From Bacteroidota bacterium (GTDB taxonomy: Bacteria > Bacteroidota > Bacteroidia > AKYH767-A > OLB10), in contig JADJOZ010000032.1 in the NCBI GenBank assembly GCA_016713525.1, positions 1 through 11,326 on the forward strand: DNA of 11,326 nt. Direction: 5' to 3'. The notes under the pieces are model-generated. The model saw only the letters and a list, made by a program, of their open reading frames with translations, did no database searches and was not told the origin of the DNA. Shown one piece after another: positions 7,797 to 11,326 of this stretch. Both the position numbers and the translations under genes were made by a program. Position 1 is the first letter of the stretch. Every line of letters starts with the position of its first letter.

Positions 7797-9079
7797 ATGA
7801 AACTCATTCTAACAGGATTTCTCTTATTCTTGATTTCTACAAGTGCTCATTCACAGTGGGTTCAGCTAAATACTGATTCTGTTCCTGACTATTCCGCGAT
7901 TTACTTTTTGAATAGTGACTTTTGGATTCGTCTGTGGGGTAGAAAATTACACTAGTGGTGATGGTATTATACTTCGTACTTTAGATGGTGGAGATTCATA
8001 GGATACCACCCGTTTGGCTGGAACAGGTTGATTTAATGGATATCCAGTTTTTAAATTCTAATATAGGTTTTACCGGTGGAGAAGATGGTGAAATTTACAA
8101 AACAACAGACATGGGATAAGCCTGATTACTGTTTCCAAGTTGTTCATTCCCTTACGATTTTGCTTTACTTTTACTTTCATAACAGTGATACGAAAGCCTT
8201 TGTTTGGGTTTGATGGACAACTTAAAATTTATACAGGGAACAATTCAACTTTATCAATAATTGGTAATGTGAGGGCGACCGGATTTATTCCAGGACGAGT
8301 GAAGTTAGTTTTTTTTTTATTCAAACAGTATGAATTATGTGGCCGGAGGAAATGGTAAGTTTCTGAAATCGATTGATTTTGGAAACTCATGGCTTAAATT
8401 CAATTGTGACTCCTCGCTATATATTCATGATGTTCAGAAATGATTGATTTCAACCAGAAATATCGTTTGGAGGTACCTCATGGACTAATTCAAATGAATT
8501 TGGGCATCCAACAGTATCATTTGACAGAGGTGTATTGGGTCAACCAATAATATATTTTCACCCCATAATATTATAGCAACAGATTTTTATAATAACAACT
8601 TTTGGAATTTGCGTAGGTGGAGCTAATTCCATTTTTCCAACTACCCACAGCGTGGAGTTCCAATATAGAGCACAAATGATGCGGGAATGAAGTGGATGCT
8701 GGTTGAGATTCCATGATTATTCAGATCAGTTAACGGATATTTTAATTGTTAATGATTCATTAGCATTTGCAGTTGGAATGAACGGAAAAATCTTTGAGAA
8801 ATAACCTCTTCGGATCAGTGGTATTGAAGAGGTAAAATAAGAATCGATGATATTTTTCCAAACCCATTTTCCTTTATATTAAAAGTATTCCGGGATAAAA
8901 AAACATCTAAATTTCAGTATAAGCATTCTAAATTCTTCCGGGATGCTTGTAAGCAAAGATACATTACTTTCTGGTAAACAATGGATAGTTGATGCATCAT
9001 TTGGTCGAGTGGTGTTTACTTTTTACGGATTGTCACGGCTGAGCGATCAACAATTCACAAAATAATTAAAATTGAATAG
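7797..9079 (+). CDS. Secreted Ycf48/BNR-like repeat protein with T9SS sorting domain (frameshifted)
   Basis: ATG 7797 starts the signal peptide MKLILTGFLLFLISTSAHSQ, then WVQLNTDSVPDYSAIYFLNS. About seven repeats of the 'F-NS--GF-VGg-G-I-KT-D-G-SW' type follow, beginning near 7900, 8050, 8170, 8310, 8430, 8590 and 8745; examples are GEDGEIYKTTDMG, FLKSIDFGNSWLKF and FAVGMNGKIF. This is the pattern of Ycf48-like and BNR/sialidase-like propellers, common in surface proteins of Bacteroidota; sialidase activity is not implied. The C-terminus is a type A T9SS domain: DIFPNPFSFIL near 8850, KFSISILNSSGMLVSKDTLL, SSGVYFLRIVTAERS and HKIIKIE, with TAG at 9077-9079. Total about 425 residues. Repeated frameshifts split it, with the longest clean pieces at 8140-8358 and in the tail. 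Confidence 0.9.
8850..9079 (+). other. T9SS type A sorting domain of the Ycf48-like protein
   Basis: Corrected reading gives PNPFS, a strand KVFRDKKTSKFSISILN, a turn GMLVSKDTLLSGKQW, then SGVYFLRIV and a basic final strand before the stop. It is the best preserved of the three sorting domains in the window and confirms that the organism carries a Type IX system. Confidence 0.85.
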
Positions 9080-9128
9080 TTGGTTATCCCTGGGACTAAA
9101 TTTATCATACTGTCCGTTATACATAGAT

Positions 9129-10345
9129 ATGAGAAAAATTACATATGTTGCGGTTGTATTGATTAGTCTTACTAAAGCGCGCTGCCCAGCCAATACAGTA
9201 GAAAACGGAAAAACCAGACATCATTGCACAGTTGAATGTTGGTCTCGATACATGTATTCTTTGAAGGGTGGTTCGCAAACACATTTGTTAATTCGGAGGG
9301 CAATTAGAATCGGATGCCCTTGAAAACCACACTGAAACACAGCGAATAATTATTGAAATTTTACATTTCTGCAGAATATATGGAATTTTACATTAGGATT
9401 CGGTGGTCTCTTTTGATAAAGATTTCAGATTGAGTGCTGAAACGGTAGCAAAGTATTTCCCATGGCGAATAGAAAGAAGTAAAGTAGAACCGTTTGTCGG
9501 GATGTCGATGTTACCGGTGAGCTATAAGCAAGAAGAACAACTATGAAGCGGTTCAAATATCCAATCATGGGTGGAGTTGTATATAGCAATAAATCATTTG
9601 CTGGAACTGAGTGGGGGATATAACTACAATAATTCAGACTTACTACATCACAGAGAATCCGAAGTAGATTTTAAAAACTCAGCCATTCTGGCTTTCTTTG
9701 GGATATAAATTCATGATAGAAATTACGCTTAGTGCAGAAAAGATTGGCAAAGTGGCGGGACGGAAGTACTAGATGCTTTGTCGCGGCGATATCGGTTTAG
9801 CCCTTGCAATTGTGGACCTTCCGCAGCCTTTTATTTGAGAAAGAATCGATAGATAATGAACAAGTTGCGCCATATGCAGATCCAGCATGAGCGCTGACAT
9901 TTTCAGAGTTCGCATTAGGATATTATTTTTATAAACCGGATATTCACTTTGGATTGGCTTACAGAAATATAAAAGAGCGATTTGAAAGCTTGTTTGGTTT
10001 TAGTCAAAGAAAGCATCGCGCCAAGCGTATACATTGGGCATATAAGTTTTTGCAGATGCCCGCTGGGTTTGCTGCCGTATTTGCGGAGCCGCTTTGAGTT
10101 ATGAGCAGCTTGAAGTTACCGAAACTAACAAACAGGTGAACCAAGAGGCTTTTAATGGTTTTAAGCCGGATTAACTTTTGGTTGGGACATCAGACCAAAT
10201 CGATTGATAAACAAGGTACCTGCGTACTAATTTGAGGCCTTCCCAAATTTGATATTGGAGAATGTCAGTGGGAAAATGTAGCATTAGATCAACTGGAGTT
10301 TAATTTTTATACAATTAGTGGTATTTCGGGTGCAGGATGTTTTAG
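9129..10345 (+). CDS. Outer-membrane beta-barrel-like protein (frameshifted; may be two genes)
   Basis: ATG 9129 opens MRKITYVAVVLISLTKA, a signal peptide. The first half reads VGLDTCILFEGWFANTF, RLSAETVAKYFPWRIERSKV, EPFVGMSMLPVSYK and LELSGGYNYNNSDL, and then AILAFFGIKF near 9690-9712. The second half reads GDIGLALGNCGPSAAFYLRK, DNEQVAPYADPA, ALGYYFYKPDIHFGLAYRN, GFAAVFAEPL, LSYEQLEVTETNKQVNQEAF, GWDIRPNRID, TNLR-FPNLDIG, NVALDQLEFNF and FPGRMF before TAG 10343-10345. Dense aromatic alternating strands and 'GWDIRPxRI...LRTNLR...DQLEFNF' match a recurrent but unnamed type of Bacteroidota outer-membrane protein. As one gene it encodes about 400 residues. Because AILAFFGIKF looks like a terminal barrel strand, a gene boundary near 9712 is possible. 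Substrate unknown. Confidence 0.7.
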
Positions 10346-10510
10346 GGTTTATAATGCCAATTCTTTTGTTCAAATAGAACTGCCTCACTTTGGTTGCGTA
10401 TTAGTTGACTGAAAAGGTAAGCACAATTACTTTATTGACATTAATCAACTTCCCTGTTACGACATATAATATCTATATACCTTCCCACTTTTAGTATATA
10501 GTTTTGAATA
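10346..10510. other. Intergenic stretch after the barrel gene
   Basis: No recognisable gene. TTGACA at 10435-10440 and TATAAT at 10465-10470 are both perfect boxes, but their 24-base spacing is wrong for a sigma-70 promoter. TAGTTTTG at 10499-10506 matches the Bacteroidota -7 consensus TAnnTTTG, but no TTG lies at the proper distance. A promoter for the downstream genes is likely here but not pinned down. Confidence 0.4.
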
Positions 10511-10760
10511 ATGATTTGGAGACATTGGTTGAGGTGGCAACTCATTGTTGGGGTGTGGACTTCTAGTTTTATATGCCAAAAATCGGACTAAGTGTTACGC
10601 AAATTATTTTTATTTACTGGGATTGGTTCTGTTTTTAGTGTCTCTTTTAGGACAGGGCAAGCAAGATACCATCAGACTCAAATATTTTGCATTAACTTTT
10701 CTCATTGTTGTAATTAATCATCTTAAACATAAAATCATGAAAAAAAAAGCATTTATTTGA
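10511..10760 (+). CDS. Possible small hydrophobic membrane protein
   Basis: An open frame from TTG 10545 to TGA 10758-10760 encodes LLGCGLLVLYAKNRTKCYAN, then YFYLLGLVLFLVSLLGQGKQ and YFALTFLIVVINHLKHKI, which would be two or three membrane helices separated by basic loops. An upstream ATG at 10511 would need one frame correction. Its end overlaps the start of the DUF6567 gene at 10737. I recognise no family, and AT-rich noncoding DNA often yields hydrophobic frames, so this is tentative. Confidence 0.35.
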
Positions 10761-11099
10761 TGTCAGTGCTGCTCATGTTATTTCTCAGTTCCTGTGGAAT
10801 AGAAAACAGCAATTATTCTGAGCCACAATCAAGCTGGAACAAGTTCCGGTTGAGTCAAAACAACTTTAAGGTAAGTGATCGGGTCCGGTGGTAGTGCTGG
10901 AAGTGGTTTACATTTTGGAATTGGAGGGCTAAATAAAGACAACTTAAGTAACGCCTATGAGAAATGATGAAAAATGCTAATTTATCAAATGGGTCCAAAG
11001 CTATACTCAATGTGATTACAGAAAGACACATCAGCGGCGTTCCTCTTTTTAGAAGAACTGGCAACCATTGAGTGCCACTTAGTTGAATTTACAAAGTGA
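10737..11099 (+). CDS. DUF6567 family lipoprotein (frameshifted)
   Basis: ATG 10737 begins MKKK, then (after one indel in the A-run) SIYLMSVLLMLFLSSCG, a lipoprotein signal with lipobox LSSC; the lipidated Cys codon is 10793-10795. The mature part follows the DUF6567 plan: LSQNNFKV near 10852-10875, a short GSGGSAGS stretch, HFGIGGLNKDN at 10911-10943, MMKNANLSNGSKAILNV at about 10966-11016, TERHISGVPLF, a broken RRT strand and LVEFTK ending at TGA 11097-11099. Length is about 120 residues, as usual for the family. Such proteins are small envelope lipoproteins of unknown function. Three or four indels break it (A-run at 10740, near 10840-10880, near 11060-11070). Confidence 0.87.
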
Positions 11100-11109
11100 A
11101 TTCTGAAAT

Positions 11110-11326
11110 ATGGCTTTAACAAACATACATACTGTTGGGCGATGTCCTTTAGCATCAGTTTGTAGTTCTTGCTATTATACTTTGGCGAAAAGAAAATCAT
11201 AAATGCTGCAATATTTATATAACTTAAGCTATTGTGGTAATTATGAAAAAAAAAAAGAAGAGATTAAATCCAAAGTATCAAAATTGAATAAGGAATGGCA
11301 TCATCTATGTTATGCCAAGAATGCTA
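11110..11326 (+). CDS. Doubtful partial gene running off the right edge
   Basis: The frame from ATG 11110 reads MALTNIHTVGRCPLASVCSS and CYYTLAKRKS to TAA 11200-11202. The same frame reopens at once with ATG 11203, reading MLQYLYNLSYCGNYEKKKEE, IKSKVSKLNKEWHHL and CYAKNA without a stop to the window end. The second part is charged and helix-like with two or three cysteines. Either one stop is an error in a longer gene, or the gene starts at 11203, or this is chance. An 11-base A-run at 11225-11235 is a likely place for indels. No family recognised. Confidence 0.28.

Noticed and set aside
10345..10467. Protein-like + strand reading after the barrel stop (NANSFVQIELPHFG, HNYFIDINQLPCYDI)
   Set aside because: It has an internal TGA, no start signal or known homology, and merely continues an alternate frame of the barrel gene.
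10435..10470. TTGACA and TATAAT boxes as a sigma-70 promoter
   Set aside because: The spacer is 24 bases, too long, and Bacteroidota main promoters use a different consensus.
10855..11200. Two overlapping reverse-strand open frames
   Set aside because: The first lies opposite the DUF6567 gene, whose motifs are clear on the + strand. The second overlaps it and shows no family features.

Overview
The window looks like chromosomal DNA of a Bacteroidota bacterium, most likely a Saprospiraceae-, Chitinophagaceae- or Sphingobacteriales-like environmental lineage. The reasons are low GC, three proteins ending in Type IX secretion (T9SS) sorting domains, several outer-membrane barrels, and families common in that phylum (DUF6567, Cys-type leucine-rich repeats). 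All supported genes are on the + strand. I see no tRNA, rRNA, CRISPR array or insertion sequence.

The main caveat is that almost every gene is broken by several small frameshifts, yet each keeps a start, a signal peptide where expected, its conserved motifs in order and a proper C-terminus. This looks like uncorrected long-read indel error rather than a run of pseudogenes. Gene spans below are therefore stitched across frames, and no single open frame covers a whole product.

Layout: 1-867 is a C5-cytosine DNA methyltransferase whose N-terminus lies outside the window. 1178-3917 is a large secreted leucine-rich-repeat protein with a T9SS tail. 4036-4230 may be a small membrane protein. 4288-4905 is an unassigned secreted protein or lipoprotein. 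4957-6488 is a secreted protein with seven 'DGGY' repeats, probably a beta-propeller, with a T9SS tail. 6684-7293 is a small outer-membrane barrel candidate. 7331-7706 is a DUF805 inner-membrane protein. 7797-9079 is a Ycf48/BNR-like secreted protein, also with about seven repeats and a T9SS tail. 9129-10345 is an outer-membrane barrel-like protein (possibly two genes). 10511-10760 is a possible small hydrophobic protein. 10737-11099 is a DUF6567 lipoprotein. A doubtful frame runs off the right edge from 11110.

Functionally the window is dominated by cell-envelope and secreted proteins: three T9SS cargoes that would cross the outer membrane and be anchored or released, plus barrels and lipoproteins. 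The methyltransferase is the only DNA-modifying gene; whether it has a restriction partner cannot be told here. I found no convincing new multi-gene system.
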